In this document: one piece after another, positions 9,123 through 18,525 of the stretch | Layout: each line of letters starts with the position of its first letter | Position numbering within the stretch: position 1 is the first letter of the stretch | Assembly: GCF_021560015.1 (NCBI RefSeq) | Contig: NZ_CP073588.1 | Location: 3,704,501 to 3,768,500 of the forward strand | Reading direction: 5' to 3' | DNA from: Shewanella vesiculosa | GTDB taxonomy: Bacteria; Pseudomonadota; Gammaproteobacteria; Enterobacterales; Shewanellaceae | Length of the DNA stretch: 64,000 nt | Notes under the pieces: generated by a model | The model's input: only the letters and a program-made list of their open reading frames with translations | Database searches by the model: none | Told to the model about the DNA's origin: nothing | Position numbers and translations under genes: made by a program

Positions 9123-10565
9123 ATGACTGACTCTACAACCACTGACTATATTGGCTCTGATCATTTTCTACCCGAAAATACTCTATTGCTTAATGCCATG
9201 ACAGAGGGTGTATATGGTTTTGATTTAGCGGGTAATGCAGTATTTATCAACCCCGCGGCAGAACAAATGACCGGCTGGAAAAGTGCCGAATTAATTGGCA
9301 GAAATATTCATGACTGTCATCATCATAGTCATGCAGATGGCAGTCATTATCCTCAGCATGATTGCCCTATTTATCGCACCTTACATGATGCTATCCCTCG
9401 GCAAGTGACCGACGATGTATTTTGGCGTAAAGATGGCAGCAGCTTTCCAGTGTATTACAGTTCAACCCCAGTATATGATCAGCAACAACTCGTCGGTGTT
9501 ATCGCGATATTTCGTGATGTAAGCATGCAAAAACATACCGAGCAATCATTGAGACAAGCATTGGCACAAGTGCAGGCTTTGTCAGAACGGTTAGCATCAG
9601 AAAATCAATACTTACTCACTGAGCTTCAAGGTCAGCAAGGCGCCTCAGGAATATCGGGTAACAGCCAATCTATCAATCAACTCATTCAACAGATCCACTT
9701 AGTCGCAAATACCGACAGTACGGTATTAATTTGTGGTGAAAACGGCACCGGCAAAGAGTTAGTTGCGCGTAACTTACATAGGCTAAGTCATCGTAAAGAC
9801 CAGCCTATGGTAAGTGTTAACTGCGCTGCATTTTCGACGGCCTTGCTAGAAAGTGAGCTGTTTGGGCATGAAAAAGGCGCATTTACTGGTGCCACAGCGC
9901 GTCGCAAAGGCCGATTTGAATTAGCCAATAATGGCACCTTATTTTTAGATGAAATTGCCGAGCTAAGTTTATCGGCACAATCTAAATTGTTGCGAGTGAT
10001 TCAAGAGCAAAGCTTCGAGCGTGTTGGCAGTAGTGAAACCATTAAGGTTAATATTCGCTTAGTTGCTGCCACCCATCACGATTTAGCCGCACGAGTAGAA
10101 CAGGGCTTGTTTCGCATGGACTTATATTACCGCCTGAACGTATTTCCAATTACCGTGCCTCCTTTACGAGAGCGCCGTGAAGATATTCCACAATTGGTCA
10201 ATGATTTAGTCACATCACTGAGTAAAAAGCTTGGAAAAAAAATCACTAAAGTGAGTGCTAAAGGGCTGAAGAACTTACAGCAATATGCTTGGCCAGGTAA
10301 CGTGCGTGAGTTACAAAACCTGATTGAGCGAGAAATGATTTTATCGCAAAGTGGCCATTTACTGTTTAATACTTTGCCCGCAGTGGTTGCCCCTCCGTTA
10401 GCAACCAGCACGTTAACCATGGCCCAAGCCGAAGCCGCGCATATTATTACGGTATTAAATGCTAGCCATTGGCGTATTTCTGGCCCGTTTGGTGCTGCTG
10501 CAATGCTAGATATGCCGGCGAGTACCTTGCGATCTCGGATGAAAAAGTTAGCCATTACGCGCTAA
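9123..10565 (+). CDS. PAS-containing sigma-54-dependent transcriptional activator
   Basis: 480 aa. An N-terminal PAS/PAC domain (about 15-140) contains a His/Cys-rich segment ([18 protein letters not shown]). A short coiled coil ([19 protein letters not shown]) leads into an AAA+ domain: Walker A GENGTGKE at 205-212, GAFTGA at 252-257, Walker [11 protein letters not shown] Fis-type helix-turn-helix ends the protein ([18 protein letters not shown]). The GAFTGA loop means it contacts sigma-54. The ATG at 9123 is preferred to a TTG at 9102. The probable target is the adjacent ccoG-like gene, whose upstream region has a sigma-54 promoter and dyads resembling those in front of this gene. The ligand sensed by PAS is unknown. 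Confidence 0.88.
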   Translation: MTDSTTTDYIGSDHFLPENTLLLNAMTEGVYGFDLAGNAVFINPAAEQMTGWKSAELIGRNIHDCHHHSHADGSHYPQHDCPIYRTLHDAIPRQVTDDVFWRKDGSSFPVYYSSTPVYDQQQLVGVIAIFRDVSMQKHTEQSLRQALAQVQALSERLASENQYLLTELQGQQGASGISGNSQSINQLIQQIHLVANTDSTVLICGENGTGKELVARNLHRLSHRKDQPMVSVNCAAFSTALLESELFGHEKGAFTGATARRKGRFELANNGTLFLDEIAELSLSAQSKLLRVIQEQSFERVGSSETIKVNIRLVAATHHDLAARVEQGLFRMDLYYRLNVFPITVPPLRERREDIPQLVNDLVTSLSKKLGKKITKVSAKGLKNLQQYAWPGNVRELQNLIEREMILSQSGHLLFNTLPAVVAPPLATSTLTMAQAEAAHIITVLNASHWRISGPFGAAAMLDMPASTLRSRMKKLAITR

Positions 10566-10588
10566 TTTTTATTACTCACTTTATTAAG

Positions 10589-10623
10589 TCACGATATATC
10601 GCGTAAAAGATGATATATCGTGA
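10589..10623. promoter_or_regulatory. 12-bp inverted repeat, probable activator-binding sites (or terminator)
   Basis: TCACGATATATC (10589-10600) and its exact reverse complement GATATATCGTGA (10612-10623) are separated by 11 bases. The left arm overlaps a perfect CGATATATCG palindrome (10592-10601). The sequences resemble the dyad at 9048-9069, and they lie about 65-100 bp upstream of the sigma-54 promoter, the usual spacing for an upstream activating sequence. A T-rich run follows the right arm, so it could also terminate the regulator transcript. Confidence 0.5.
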
Positions 10624-10685
10624 TTTTTATTTATGGAGTTTTTATTTTAGTTGTTTAAAATCATAATATTAAGATAATTATTGAG

Positions 10686-10702
10686 TTGGCTTAGTCTTTG
10701 CT
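10686..10702 (+). promoter_or_regulatory. Sigma-54 (-24/-12) promoter of the ccoG-like gene
   Basis: TTGGC-N7-TTGCT: GG at 10688-10689 and GC at 10700-10701, exactly 12 apart as sigma-54 promoters require. It is 36 bases upstream of the ATG at 10738 and directly downstream of the gene for a sigma-54 activator. Confidence 0.72.
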
Positions 10703-10737
10703 ATAACAGGGCAATATTGTGTTATAGGAATATCTTC

Positions 10738-12248
10738 ATGCCTAAATTATCATCTCAAACTCCGGCAGCGATTATGTCAGTCGATAACGCTGCCGTTTCA
10801 CAACGGATCCCAGTAGTGCAAATTGCTACGCCGTCGACAAAAATTCATGTTCGAGAACAGAAGGGCGTTTTTCAACGACTGCGCCAGCACAGTAATACTT
10901 TACTGATTGCGATTTTTTTCCTGATCCCATTTATCAATTACCAAGGCCGGCAAGCCATTCTGTTTGATGTAACCGAACAGCAATTCTTTTTCTTCAATAT
11001 CACCTTGTGGCCACAAGACTTTACCGTATTAGCATGGTTTTTTATGGCTGCTGCTTTTGGGCTGTTTTTTGTTACTGTTTACTGGGGGGCGGGTGTGGTG
11101 TGGTTTTTTGTGTCCACAAACCGCGTGGACCTTTATTTACATGTGGGTTGAAGCCAAAGTAGAGGGTAATCATCATCATCGGGCGGCGTTAGATAAAGCC
11201 CCATGGTCATTGAGTAAAGTACGTAAACGAGTGACTAAGCATGCGGTGTGGATGGTGTTTGCCTTGCTGACCGGCTGCGGATTTATTGGTTACTTTATGC
11301 CTGCACGCGAGTTGTATGTTGATATTTTTAGCATGAGCAGTGGCTTTTGGACTGGCACATGGGTGTGGTTTTTTTGCCATCTGCACTTATTTAAATGCCG
11401 GCTGGATGCGTGAAATGATGTGTTTGCATTGCTGTCCTTACTCACGTTTTCAAGCGGTGATGTTTGACGCCAATACTAAAACGGTTAGCTATGATGCTGC
11501 TAGAGGTGAGTCTCGTGGGCCACGTAAACGTTCACAAAAAACGGAGCTAGGTGACTGTGTAGACTGCAATTTGTGTGTTGATGTTTGCCCAACTGGGATT
11601 GATATTCGTAACGGCTTGCAATACGAATGTATTAACTGTGGTGCCTGTGTTGATGCATGTAATCAGACCATGGAAAAATTTGGTTATGCCGCTAATTTAA
11701 TCAGCTTTACCAGCGAGAATGCCTTAACAGGACAAGCAAAAGCCAGTTTGTGGTCACTCAAATCTCTCGGTTATGCCAGTGCACTATTGATTATGATTAT
11801 TCTGATCATTAGCGATTTAAGCCACTTAAGCCATATACAGCTTAATGTGATCCGCGATCGCCAAACCTTGTATCGTCAAGTGGGCGTCGACCAGGTTGAA
11901 AACAGCTATCAGCTCAAAATTCGCAATAAAACGCAACAAATGGCTTTTTATCAAATCAGTATCCACAGTGACGATGCTAAAGAGCAAGTATTGCAAATCG
12001 TTACCGACAGCTTGATTGCGATAAAACCTGCAGAACAACTGGATTATCCGTTGACCGTCAGTGGTCGCTTAAGTAACCGAGCGAGTGAGAGTACGCAACA
12101 AACAGTGCAATTTAGGGTCACCCAAATTCAAAGCTTGGAAAATCCAACGCCAACGGAACCAGCGAACCAGACCTCGCAAACATCACGGTTCTTTTGGCCA
12201 TATCTCGTAATCTCTGTATCTCAGTATGACGACATAAAGAGGTGCTGA
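10738..12248 (+). pseudogene. ccoG: CcoG/RdxA/FixG-type 4Fe-4S membrane protein, two frameshifts
   Basis: Family members help assemble cbb3 oxidase (CcoG reduces copper) and carry two [4Fe-4S] clusters. Visible: N-terminal membrane helices (LLIAIFFLIPFINY, DFTVLAWFFMAAAFGLFF), the WCGFLCPQTAW motif, a third membrane pair, ferredoxin motifs CVDCNLCVDVCP and CINCGACVDACN, another helix, and a C-terminal Ig-like domain. The frame breaks at G6 11084-11089 and T7 11369-11375; removing one base from each gives a continuous protein of about 500 aa. The ATG at 10738 follows AGGA. Unusually it is alone, not beside ccoNOPQ, and sits behind a sigma-54 promoter. The last 20 residues do not look family-like. 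Confidence 0.8.
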
Positions 12249-12285
12249 CCTTACTCGATGCTACGCCGCAACATGGTTAAGTAAC

Positions 12286-12325
12286 AAAAAGGCTTGTCGC
12301 ATTATTAATGGGACAAGCCTTTTTT
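12286..12325. terminator. Bidirectional rho-independent terminator
   Basis: AAAGGCTTGTC/GACAAGCCTTT stem with T6 on the plus side and T5 on the minus side, between convergent genes. Confidence 0.85.
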
Positions 12326-12358
12326 GCTAAATGGTCGCAGTGTTATCGCGCTAACGTA

Positions 12359-12877
12359 TTAACGCTGATGCAGTGCGTAGTCGCTGCCGTCTTTAGCAGT
12401 AAACACTTTACAGTTGCCTTCAGTTGGCTGACAGCCTGTATGGATTAAGCTAATCCATTGCTTGTATGGCGTCGGCAAATTCTTAATTGGAATCGCAACC
12501 TGAATGTCTTCAATATTAGCTTGGTCTGTGGTGCCCATTTGTCCTTGGCGGTCGAAGCTAATCTCAACATGGGTATCATTATTCTTTAACACCACTGAAG
12601 TCGGTTCACTTTTATGACCCGTCAATGCCACAAATTGACATGGATTTTGTAAACCACACTGAGAACCATCTTTCAAAAATGCTAATAAGTGGGTGTAGTA
12701 AACAACATAGCTGCTGACATCTTGGTGTGAGCCTTCGGCTAATGGAAATTGTGCATCCAAAAAGTCTTTTGCATTTGTGCTGCGAGCCTGTGGATTGGTC
12801 GTTGCCACAAATTGCTCACCAATGAAGCGGTTAAGGTTTTGGGTGGCTGTTGCGCTTGCTTGAGTAGACATATTCAT
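12359..12877 (-). CDS. Stand-alone malate synthase G-like domain protein
   Basis: 172 aa, no signal peptide. Residues about 38-130 line up with the beta domain of malate synthase G (GlcB). Shared positions include FLD..PL..GS.QDV, QFV...G....PT, LKNN..H.E, and G..D.A.I.D. The C-terminus FTAKDGSDYALHQR resembles the GlcB segment YTAADGSEISLHGR. The catalytic stretch between them in GlcB (the CEDSVAAVDAEDK region) and the whole C-terminal barrel are missing, so it cannot be a synthase. It has four cysteines (QCGLQNPC, GCQPTEGNC). It is divergent from an XRE/DUF3612 regulator that I associate with glyoxylate-shunt genes. Role unknown: decay product or regulatory paralogue. Confidence 0.6.
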   Translation of the reverse strand: MNMSTQASATATQNLNRFIGEQFVATTNPQARSTNAKDFLDAQFPLAEGSHQDVSSYVVYYTHLLAFLKDGSQCGLQNPCQFVALTGHKSEPTSVVLKNNDTHVEISFDRQGQMGTTDQANIEDIQVAIPIKNLPTPYKQWISLIHTGCQPTEGNCKVFTAKDGSDYALHQR

Positions 12878-12985
12878 CGCCTTATTCCTCTTCGTGTTGT
12901 TGTCGGTCAGAAACCTTTGTCATTATTGTTTATCATTAAGCTCTGTTAGCAGCTTGATTTTTAGTCTATGCTATTTTTACAAACA

Positions 12986-13016
12986 ATTTCACAATAAAAA
13001 TTTTACAGTGTGAATT
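12986..13016. promoter_or_regulatory. Possible operator between the divergent genes
   Basis: TTCACA-N15-TGTGAA style inverted repeat (AATTTCACA ... TGTGAATT), with TTTTACA repeated nearby, directly in front of the XRE/DUF3612 gene. Could be an autoregulatory site. Weak evidence. Confidence 0.3.
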
Positions 13017-13023
13017 ATACAAA

Positions 13024-14559
13024 ATGAGAAATGAAAAAAGCCTAATGCGAAAGACCCATTTTTTGGGCACAAAGATAAGAAACTTGCGTAAACGCAACAA
13101 CTTAACCATGGAGGACTTGTCAGCTCGTTGTGTACGTGTTGATTCAGGTAATTCGCCATCTGTGTCATATTTGTCGATGATCGAACGCGGAAAGCGTGTT
13201 CCGAGTGCAGATATGTTGGCGGTAATTGCGGTCGTTTTTCAAAAAGAAGTGGAATGGTTTCTTGATGATGTGCCAGAAGATGAAGCCATTACGCCGGAAA
13301 AAGGCAACAAAGGTGGCATTAGTGGTATGCCGCTGGAGCCGAGTTTTTTGTTTTCAAATGACATTCTGCAAATTGCTATTCCTGAAATGTTGTCGCAAAC
13401 CGGCACCAGTGGCCGCCAGTTTGCTCATTTACTCATCCGCGCGCATCAAGAGCATCATCAAAATCATTTTCCTGATTTAGAGCGCGCCGCCGAAGAGGTC
13501 GGCTTAAAACGCATGCCGCTTGCCACTGAAGATATTATCGATATCGCCAAAGGCATGGGCTTAAAAATTAAATGGATCGACCGAGTTCCACAAGAAGTGA
13601 TCAACGAAATGGGTGTCAGTGCTAAGCAGTTAGTGACTTCATTTTTTGAGCCGCCGGGGACTATTTACATTAGTAATATGTTGAAAAACAGACCCAGTAG
13701 ATTGCGCTATGATTTGGCCGTGCACATAGGTCATTGTGTATTACACAATAAAGATGGCTTAAAGAGTGTGATGATGTCGGGTCGCCGTGATGACTTTGAT
13801 GATGCTCTTGTCCCTCAATCCAATACATTGAATGCACAAGATATTTTACATGCATGGCGCGATTTTGAATCAAGCTTCTTTGCCGGTGCTTTGTTGTGTC
13901 CAAAAGTGCCGTATCGACAGTTACTGGATCGTCATGGCTATGAGATTAGTGTGCATAAGCAATTGCAGGTGTCAGCTTCAGTGGCTATGCGCCGCATGAC
14001 AGTGGTATCACCTTATCCCCATTGGCATTATTTTGATGCCTATGCGCCGGGTAAGTTAAAAGCTGTGTATCGCGGTAATGGTATTCCTTTGCCTTGGGGC
14101 AATATGCGCCTAGTGGAAGATCCTTGTCAGCATTGGGCTGTATTTAGGATGCTTAACGAGCAAGTCGAGGGTACCTCTGCGCAAATATCGATTTTAAATG
14201 TTGGTAATGAACCACGTATTTATTGCTGTGAATCGATTAAAGTGGACGACTCGGCGGGCAATGCACATGTGTTATGTGCTGGAATAGATTTAAATCCGGC
14301 GATTGAAGCGCAAGGCAAAGACGCTCAGTCGATTGCTCATGATTTGAAACAGGCTTGTGCTACGGGCGGCGGCTCTATCGTTATTCCTAAACACATCCAA
14401 AAAGATCTCACCAGTGTGGCAAAAATTCTGAACATTAATTGGATTGAACGTGGGATTAAAAAAGATGCCCAGTTAATTTGTTCGCGTGGTGCCGTGTGCC
14501 CGCGTCAGCCAAGTTGTTATGCCGCCGGGCGTAATTTATGTGAAGAAAACCAAGGTTAA
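13024..14559 (+). CDS. XRE/DUF3612 (ScfR/RamB-like) transcriptional regulator
   Basis: 511 aa. N-terminal XRE helix-turn-helix (LGTKIRNLRKRNNLTMEDLS ... YLSMIERGKRVPSADML), then a long middle region with an IrrE-like helix in which the zinc motif HExxH is replaced by VHIGH (LAVHIGHCVLH), so protease activity is not expected. A Cys-rich tail ends it (CSRGAVCPRQPSC...C). This layout is that of short-chain fatty acyl regulators such as RamB, which control acetate and glyoxylate-shunt genes. No aceA or aceB lies in the window, but the divergent gene is malate synthase-like. Start uncertain: ATG at 13024 or 13045, neither with a clear ribosome site. Confidence 0.77.
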   Translation: MRNEKSLMRKTHFLGTKIRNLRKRNNLTMEDLSARCVRVDSGNSPSVSYLSMIERGKRVPSADMLAVIAVVFQKEVEWFLDDVPEDEAITPEKGNKGGISGMPLEPSFLFSNDILQIAIPEMLSQTGTSGRQFAHLLIRAHQEHHQNHFPDLERAAEEVGLKRMPLATEDIIDIAKGMGLKIKWIDRVPQEVINEMGVSAKQLVTSFFEPPGTIYISNMLKNRPSRLRYDLAVHIGHCVLHNKDGLKSVMMSGRRDDFDDALVPQSNTLNAQDILHAWRDFESSFFAGALLCPKVPYRQLLDRHGYEISVHKQLQVSASVAMRRMTVVSPYPHWHYFDAYAPGKLKAVYRGNGIPLPWGNMRLVEDPCQHWAVFRMLNEQVEGTSAQISILNVGNEPRIYCCESIKVDDSAGNAHVLCAGIDLNPAIEAQGKDAQSIAHDLKQACATGGGSIVIPKHIQKDLTSVAKILNINWIERGIKKDAQLICSRGAVCPRQPSCYAAGRNLCEENQG

Positions 14560-14575
14560 GTCGTCCTTGGTGTAT

Positions 14576-14601
14576 GCCGCATCAACATAAGTTGATGCGG
14601 C
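14576..14601. terminator. Strong hairpin between convergent genes
   Basis: Perfect 11-bp stem GCCGCATCAAC/GTTGATGCGGC with an ATAA loop, just after the XRE/DUF3612 gene and close to the end of the histidine kinase gene. There is little T tract, so the terminator role is likely but not certain. Confidence 0.6.
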
Positions 14602-14622
14602 TTCAAGCAACATCTGATGTAC

Positions 14623-15963
14623 CTAAAGGGGAAACTTTACCGTCACGCAAAGCCCGCAGTTGTTTACAGGATCTGCTAGGGTTAAGCTAATTTTTGCATC
14701 CATCTGCTGCACAATACTCGCCACAATCGCTAAGCCTAAACCTGAGCCATATTCATTACTGCCTAATATGCGATAAAAAGGTTCAAACACTTTTTGAACT
14801 TCAGTATTTGCGATACCTGGGCCCGTATCTTTGATGGTCATCTCTATGCCTTGCTCGGTTTCAATAATACTCAAATCAATTTTACCGCCACTAGGTGTAT
14901 AGCGGATAGCATTGTCGATCAGGTTGTGAATTAAGGTTTTTAAACGGACAGGGTTGGCGTTGAGCTGGGCGTCGCTATCTTGGCTAAAGCCCAAATCAAT
15001 CTCTTTCGCTTCCACAAGTGGGTATAGCTCTTCAATCACCTCAGTGAATACTGTTTTTAGTGAGGTTCGTTGATGTTGTTGGATGCTGTTGTCTTGTTGA
15101 CGCGCCATCGATAATAGTTGTTCTAGCAGATGAATACTGCGACTGATCCCAGCTTGTAATGCATTTAGTTTCTGACGCGCATCGTCGGTTAACTCTGTCT
15201 GCTGAAGACGTTGAGCCTGTAACGACAGCGCCGTGATAGGCGATCGGAGTTCATGGGCGGCATCGGCAATAAAGCGCTTTTGGCTAGTAATAACCTGGCT
15301 GTTTTTGCTGAGTAAGCGATTAATCGCCTCAACAAAGGGCACAATTTCACTCGGCAATTGAGTAGTGGGAATTAACTGTAAATCGTGCTCAGTTTGACGG
15401 TCTACATCGTGGGCTAAAATGCTAATTGGACTCAGAATTTTACCTAGAATATAGCCGAGTAATAATAATAAAATCGGAATTAATACTAACAATGGCATTA
15501 GGGTATGTAGTGCGGTTTCAAAGGCGATGTTGTCACGAATGGCGGTCTCTTGGGCGACGGCTATTCGCTGCGAGGATGATAAGGTGCGCACAAATACTCG
15601 CCATGACTGTGTGGCTAAATTAACCGTGTGAAATCCATCAGTTAAATTGCTCGGCAAGGCTAGGATATTTTTCGCTATAGGATTGCTTGCTGGATTGTCA
15701 CCCAATAACTGCACCGAAACTTGAAACTCCAACTGATCTTGGCTTAACGGGGTTAGTGTGCTGTCGTTTGGGGTCAGCGAGTAACGGTCAAATAGCACAG
15801 CCATTTGTTGCAATACATCATCTTGTAGCTCATGGGCTTCTTCAAAAGCACTACTAAAAGTAAAGCTGGCAGCAATGATCGCAACAGACAAAATTGCAGC
15901 TGAAATCCAATAAGATAAGCGCGTTTTTAACGAGTTACGGGGGCATTTTTTGACACCATCCAT
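14623..15963 (-). CDS. Sensor histidine kinase (QseC/PmrB type)
   Basis: 446 aa inner-membrane kinase. Transmembrane helices at about 18-38 and 165-185 flank a 120-aa periplasmic domain. HAMP follows, then HisKA with the phospho-acceptor His in FIADAAHELRSPI, and a HATPase with N box HNLIDNAIRYTP, DTGPGIA and GSGLGLAIV. The first 37 bases overlap the response-regulator gene, so the pair is co-translated. Co-transcribed behind two COG4705 membrane proteins, which may be its targets or accessory factors (inference). Confidence 0.87.
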   Translation of the reverse strand: MDGVKKCPRNSLKTRLSYWISAAILSVAIIAASFTFSSAFEEAHELQDDVLQQMAVLFDRYSLTPNDSTLTPLSQDQLEFQVSVQLLGDNPASNPIAKNILALPSNLTDGFHTVNLATQSWRVFVRTLSSSQRIAVAQETAIRDNIAFETALHTLMPLLVLIPILLLLLGYILGKILSPISILAHDVDRQTEHDLQLIPTTQLPSEIVPFVEAINRLLSKNSQVITSQKRFIADAAHELRSPITALSLQAQRLQQTELTDDARQKLNALQAGISRSIHLLEQLLSMARQQDNSIQQHQRTSLKTVFTEVIEELYPLVEAKEIDLGFSQDSDAQLNANPVRLKTLIHNLIDNAIRYTPSGGKIDLSIIETEQGIEMTIKDTGPGIANTEVQKVFEPFYRILGSNEYGSGLGLAIVASIVQQMDAKISLTLADPVNNCGLCVTVKFPL

Positions 15964-16604
15964 CCTACACCTCTGACATTTTTAATGGTTTCTGTACCCA
16001 GTTTTTTACGCAAACAATGGATTAAAAACTCTACCGCATTACTTTCTACTTCTTCACCCCAGGCATAAATACGTTCTTCTAAATCACTTTTTGAATGAAT
16101 TGAACCGGGTCGGATAAGCAATGTTTGCAGTAAGGCGAACTCACGGTTAGACAGTAAGATATTATCTTGAGTGAGGGTTTTGGCTTCATGTGTGGCAGGG
16201 TTTAGCCACACAATATTATTGGTTAATTCAGGCGTATGCTGGTTGGCATTGCGCCTTGCTACCGCACGAATGCGAGCCTGTAGTTCGCTCATATCAAAGG
16301 GCTTAATGACATAATCATCGGCACCTAAATCGAGCCCTTTGACTCTGTCTTCTAAGCTGTCTCTGGCGGTAATAATGATCACCGCCAGAGCGGGGTGCTG
16401 AGCTCGAATATATTGCATCACTTGCAAGCCATCCAGCTTAGGTAAGCCAAGGTCGAGCAACACCACATCATATTGCTGGCAACGTAAACTGTGCAGCGCC
16501 GCTTCGCCATCGCATATCCAATCAACCGCATAGGCGACATCTTTTAAGGCACTTTGCATGGCATCACCAATCATTTTATCGTCTTCTACTAATAAAATAC
16601 GCAT
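15927..16604 (-). CDS. OmpR-family response regulator (QseB/PmrA type)
   Basis: 225 aa. Receiver domain with the acidic pair ED at 8-9, phospho-acceptor Asp in VVLLDLGLP (about 51), and Lys in DYVIKPFD. C-terminal winged helix (LLSNREFALLQTLLIRPG ... VEFLIHCLRKKLG). It overlaps the kinase gene downstream and lies 43 bases after a COG4705 gene. Confidence 0.9.
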   Translation of the reverse strand: MRILLVEDDKMIGDAMQSALKDVAYAVDWICDGEAALHSLRCQQYDVVLLDLGLPKLDGLQVMQYIRAQHPALAVIIITARDSLEDRVKGLDLGADDYVIKPFDMSELQARIRAVARRNANQHTPELTNNIVWLNPATHEAKTLTQDNILLSNREFALLQTLLIRPGSIHSKSDLEERIYAWGEEVESNAVEFLIHCLRKKLGTETIKNVRGVGWMVSKNAPVTR

Positions 16605-16647
16605 AGCACCTCAATCGAACACAATGACACAAAGTGGAAAGTCTTAA

Positions 16648-17418
16648 TTAATGATTCTTTGTTGCAGCTTGCTGCTTAAATAGCATTAAACACAACACCA
16701 TACCAAAGAGTAGTGCCGCCGATGCAGTAAAGCGACTAAATTCTAATCCACCATGGCTAATGGGTTTATCTAAAAAGTCACCGACTACAGCACCTAAAGG
16801 TCTGGTTAAAATAAAGCTAAGCCAAAACAACAGTGTGCGAGATATTGGGCTCCAAAGATAGGCTGCTAATAATACTAATAGCATACTACCAAAGATAAGC
16901 GCGCTGGCATCGTAACCTAAACCGGCGCTATCCACAGTCCAGTCGCCTAAAGCTGTACCTAGGGTTTGTGACAGTAAAATCGTAACCCAATAAAAGCATT
17001 CGGTTTTGGTATTGTTTATCGATTGATTAGACAGGCTACCGGCACTGACGTACCAAATTGAAAATGACATGCACAATAAGCTCACCAGTAACAGTGTGCC
17101 CCCGGTATAGCCTATGCCTAATGAGCGGTCGGCAAAGTCTGCCATGGTAGTGCCTGCAGTAGTTGTGGCGATAATGGTGGCCCAATAAATACTCGAAGAA
17201 TAATGTTTACTGCGAATTTGTATTGCTACCGCTATCGCGAATAAACCGATAAAAATAACTGAGCTCACTAAATAGCCGAGGTTAAGCGACATCGATAAAG
17301 CATCACCTGCCGTTTCGCCTAAGGTGGTCGCCAGTATTTTAACCAGCCAAAATATTAAGGTGACTTGTGGCACTTTAGCCCGCGCCTGCTGTTGTAGTGT
17401 TTCCATATCGATACTCAC
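16648..17418 (-). CDS. COG4705 family membrane protein, copy B
   Basis: 256 aa, about eight hydrophobic segments. It has repeated internal motifs: an N-terminal PQVTLIFWLVKILATTLGET, a central LLSQTLGTALGDWTVD and a C-terminal FILTRPLGAVVGDFLDKP. Each has the T/S-x-GE/GD-x pattern in a helix, suggesting duplicated transport-like units. It is paralogous to the gene immediately upstream (13-base gap), so a tandem duplication. Substrate unknown. In one operon with the two-component pair. Confidence 0.75.
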   Translation of the reverse strand: MSIDMETLQQQARAKVPQVTLIFWLVKILATTLGETAGDALSMSLNLGYLVSSVIFIGLFAIAVAIQIRSKHYSSSIYWATIIATTTAGTTMADFADRSLGIGYTGGTLLLVSLLCMSFSIWYVSAGSLSNQSINNTKTECFYWVTILLSQTLGTALGDWTVDSAGLGYDASALIFGSMLLVLLAAYLWSPISRTLLFWLSFILTRPLGAVVGDFLDKPISHGGLEFSRFTASAALLFGMVLCLMLFKQQAATKNH

Positions 17419-17431
17419 TTATGTTGATCTA

Positions 17432-18235
17432 TTATTGGCTTTTTTGCTGTTTGGCGCGCACTGAAAGGTAAGCTACAAGTGCAACAATAATCGCTAAAAA
17501 AACAATACTGGTGCTGGTGGTGCCAAACCCAAAGCCACCTTTACGAACCGGTTGTGATAATAAATCACCGATAGAGGCACCCAGTGGGCGGGTTAAGATA
17601 TATGCCAACCAAAAGCACAATACTGCATTGGCTTTGAAGCGATAAAAAGCCACGCTAATGACAGTGATTAAACCACCAAATATCAAAGCCGAAAGGCCGA
17701 AGCCAACATTCATGTCTTCAGATACCCAATCACCGACTGCAGTGCCTAAAGCAAAGGTAATGAGAATGGCCAGCCAATAAAATAATTCACGCTTAAGAGT
17801 GACAATGGAATGAATCGATAAAGTACGTTCTTTGCTAAACCAGTATGCAAATGTTGCCGCTAATAATAGGCTAAACACCGCAGTCGATACTGGCAAAGGC
17901 ACATCAAGTTTGTCTGTGAGAATGTCGGTGACTAAGGTGCCAAAAATACTGATAAGTACCACTACACCCCAATAAGCATATGGGCGATAGCGAGTTTGCT
18001 TAAGCTGCACCAATAAGGCGACAAGTAATAATATCCCCATGATGATGCTGGTATTAATCATGCCTACATGAAGATGGAAGCTAAGATAATCTGCTGCGGT
18101 TTCTCCTACCGTGGTCGACATCATTTTTATTACCCAAAAGATCAGCGTGATTTCGGGCACTTTATTAAGCCAAGTATTTGGTGATAGGTCATTCGGCGTT
18201 GTGTGAATAGATGATGCTTTGGTTAAAGGTTTCAT
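17432..18235 (-). CDS. COG4705 family membrane protein, copy A
   Basis: 267 aa paralogue of the downstream gene, with the same three motif blocks: PEITLIFWVIKMMSTTVGET, TFALGTAVGDWVSED and YILTRPLGASIGDLLSQP. First gene of the operon that continues through the response regulator and kinase; an AAGGA-type ribosome site precedes the ATG. Function unknown; family members are predicted integral inner-membrane proteins. Confidence 0.75.
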   Translation of the reverse strand: MKPLTKASSIHTTPNDLSPNTWLNKVPEITLIFWVIKMMSTTVGETAADYLSFHLHVGMINTSIIMGILLLVALLVQLKQTRYRPYAYWGVVVLISIFGTLVTDILTDKLDVPLPVSTAVFSLLLAATFAYWFSKERTLSIHSIVTLKRELFYWLAILITFALGTAVGDWVSEDMNVGFGLSALIFGGLITVISVAFYRFKANAVLCFWLAYILTRPLGASIGDLLSQPVRKGGFGFGTTSTSIVFLAIIVALVAYLSVRAKQQKSQ

Positions 18236-18351
18236 AAGGACTCCTCATCCAACAGTGAAACAGATTTAGCACTATCTTGCCGCGCAATACTTAGGCCAAA
18301 CATAGGGCGGTGATATCAACCATAAATATGTTAGCCAGATGAGTTCAACGT

Positions 18352-18367
18352 TTGGACTGCATTCCAA
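18352..18367. promoter_or_regulatory. Imperfect copy of the TTGGAAT palindrome
   Basis: TTGGACTGCATTCCAA, one base off a perfect dyad, 100 bp upstream of the stronger site at 18467. A third related copy precedes dddY. Confidence 0.45.
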
Positions 18368-18466
18368 TATCTCTGCTTGGTAACAGATCCCGCTAAAATT
18401 TCTACTCATAATTGATAAGTCGATATTTGTTGTTATTTTCACCAAACATTAACAACAGTTCCCGTT

Positions 18467-18482
18467 TTGGAATTGATTCCAT
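18467..18482. promoter_or_regulatory. Shared operator TGGAAT-N2-ATTCCA upstream of the flavin reductase gene
   Basis: TTGGAATTGATTCCAT, perfect over TGGAAT/ATTCCA, ends 43 bases before the ATG at 18526. The same element (TTGGAATTAATTCCAT) sits at 20664-20679 before dddY, so one regulator probably serves both units. Confidence 0.65.
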
Positions 18483-18525
18483 CGATATGATGAAGCGTCA
18501 ATAATATAAAAAGGGGTGATAACCT

